A stretch of DNA of 39,308 bases from Oscillospiraceae bacterium (GTDB taxonomy: Bacteria; Bacillota; Clostridia; Oscillospirales; CAG-272): positions 1 to 39,308 of the forward strand of contig SVTS01000018.1 of the NCBI GenBank assembly GCA_015063645.1, read 5' to 3'. The notes under the pieces are model-generated. The model did not search any database. It was not told where the DNA came from and was given only the letters and a program-made list of their open reading frames with translations. Shown here in pieces: positions 38,439-39,308 of this stretch. How positions within the stretch are numbered: position 1 is the stretch's first letter; every line of letters begins with the position of its first letter. Both the position numbers and the translations under genes were made by a program.

Positions 38439-39212
38439 ATGCGAATCTTATGCCTCGGCGACGTGGTCGGAGAGGAGGGCTGCGCCCTTCTGTCCCGCGG
38501 ACGCCGCCTCTGGAAACTGCGCGACAGCCTGCGCGCCGATCTGGTGATCGTCAACGGCGAAAATTCCGCCCCCGGCAACGGCATCACCCCTGCCTCCGCC
38601 CGGTCGCTGCTTGAATCCGGCGCGGACGTGATCACCGGCGGCAATCATACCTGGCGCCGCCGCGAGATCGGTACAATGCTGGATGATGAGGAAAATCTCC
38701 TCCGCCCGGCGAATTTTCCCGATGGGGCTGCCGGACACGGCTGGTGCATCGCCGATGCCGCCGGCTGGCGGGTGCTGGTGATGAATCTTGCCGGATGCGT
38801 CTATATGGAGCCGGTGGAGTCGCCGTTCACCGCGGCGGATCGGATCCTGCGGGAGTGCGCCGGAAAGTACGACGCGGCGATCGTGGACATCCACGCGGAG
38901 GCAACATCGGAGAAAATGGCGCTGGCGCGGTATCTGGACGGGCGTGTGTCCGCGGTGTTCGGCACGCATACCCACGTCGCCACAGCGGACGCGCGGATCT
39001 TCCCCGGAGGGACGGGGTATATCACGGACATCGGCATGTGCGGCAGTCACGCCGGCGTGCTGGGCGTGTCCGCCGACGCGATCCTGCATAAGTTTCTCGT
39101 GAAAACGCCCGTGCAGTTCACGCCCGCAAGTGGGGAAGTGGAAGGGCACGGGGTGCTCTTTGAGGTGAGCGCAGGGCGCTGTGTGTCGGCGGAAAGCGTG
39201 AGTTTTTTGTAG
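38439..39212 (+). CDS. ymdB: YmdB-family metallophosphodiesterase
   Basis: 257 residues, the usual length. Metal-site motifs: GDVVG with Asp8, NGENSAPGNGIT with Glu and Asn, GGNHTW, DIHAEATSEK and GTHTHVATADARI. The family hydrolyses 2',3'-cyclic nucleotides and affects biofilm and motility choices in Bacillus. ATG 38439 has AAGGAG 7 nt upstream. Its pairing with rny is conserved in Bacillota, so common expression is expected despite the repeats and the terminator-like palindrome between them. A family F fragment starts right after its stop. Confidence 0.93.
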   Translation: MRILCLGDVVGEEGCALLSRGRRLWKLRDSLRADLVIVNGENSAPGNGITPASARSLLESGADVITGGNHTWRRREIGTMLDDEENLLRPANFPDGAAGHGWCIADAAGWRVLVMNLAGCVYMEPVESPFTAADRILRECAGKYDAAIVDIHAEATSEKMALARYLDGRVSAVFGTHTHVATADARIFPGGTGYITDIGMCGSHAGVLGVSADAILHKFLVKTPVQFTPASGEVEGHGVLFEVSAGRCVSAESVSFL

Positions 39213-39308
39213 CCGCACGAGCGGGGGAAGAGGCTTCGCCTCCTCCCCCTGCACCCCCTACCTCCTGCGGGGGAAGGACCATCTCAATCGCCGAAGTTCC
39301 TTCCCCCC
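39213..39308 (+). repeat. Family F element, copy 6 (cut by window end)
   Basis: Two stems visible: GGGGGAAGAGGC / GCCTCCTCCCCC, then GGGGGAAGGA / TCCTTCCCCC around CCATCTCAATCGCCGAAGT, the conserved F loop. Confidence 0.7.

Overview
The window looks like chromosomal DNA of an anaerobic, fairly GC-rich member of the Clostridia (Bacillota), perhaps an Oscillospirales relative. This rests on AGGAGG-type ribosome binding sites (often GAAAGG), RNase Y with YmdB, a CsaB-type pyruvyl transferase, indolepyruvate:ferredoxin oxidoreductase, a PocR/AraC regulator, a TerB-N/DUF2791 pair and a DUF4886 lipoprotein. The taxon is an inference. No rRNA, tRNA, CRISPR array, phage module or transposase gene was seen.

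Layout. 267-3806 (minus): a glycosyltransferase/CsaB fusion and a metal-dependent amidohydrolase. 4352-15069 (plus): a co-directional array of an acyl-CoA synthetase, iorA, iorB, paaK, a tandem-ACT protein, a PHP phosphoesterase and a Gfo/Idh/MocA oxidoreductase. The first five point to aromatic amino acid / 2-oxo acid fermentation through aryl-acyl-CoA. 15108-15590 (minus): a small exported membrane-anchored protein. 16471-17792 (plus): an RNHCP zinc protein and an E2/CAT-fold protein lacking its catalytic histidine. 18297-27313 (minus): dxs behind a heparinase-like lyase, a DUF2791 ATPase translationally coupled to a TerB-N/TerB-C protein, then tadA coupled to a PocR/AraC regulator. 27458-31020 (plus): ROK kinase, nagB and a DUF4886 lipoprotein. 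31466-34650: a tryptophanase/tyrosine phenol-lyase family enzyme divergent from a LysR regulator. 34773-35903: two small XRE regulators opposite a small HTH-like ORF. 36419-39212 (plus): rny and ymdB.

The most unusual content is between the genes. Almost every long gap is filled with a few families of dispersed structured repeats, here named A to G. Copies keep loops and spacing but change their stem sequences with compensating changes on the other arm. They follow a placement grammar: A usually begins within about 15 nt of a stop codon; B or C (74-88 bp inverted-repeat elements) sit in the middle; D (about 310 bp) ends about 45-95 nt before the next start codon, in that gene's orientation; and F, a large inverted duplication around a central terminator-like hairpin, fills convergent gaps and abuts stop codons. 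Good sigma-A-like promoters lie just upstream of two A-(B/C)-D modules, so these would be transcribed as 760-790 nt leaders. This may be an undescribed family of structured leader/trailer elements, or a set of non-autonomous REP/MITE-like elements; the sequence alone cannot decide.
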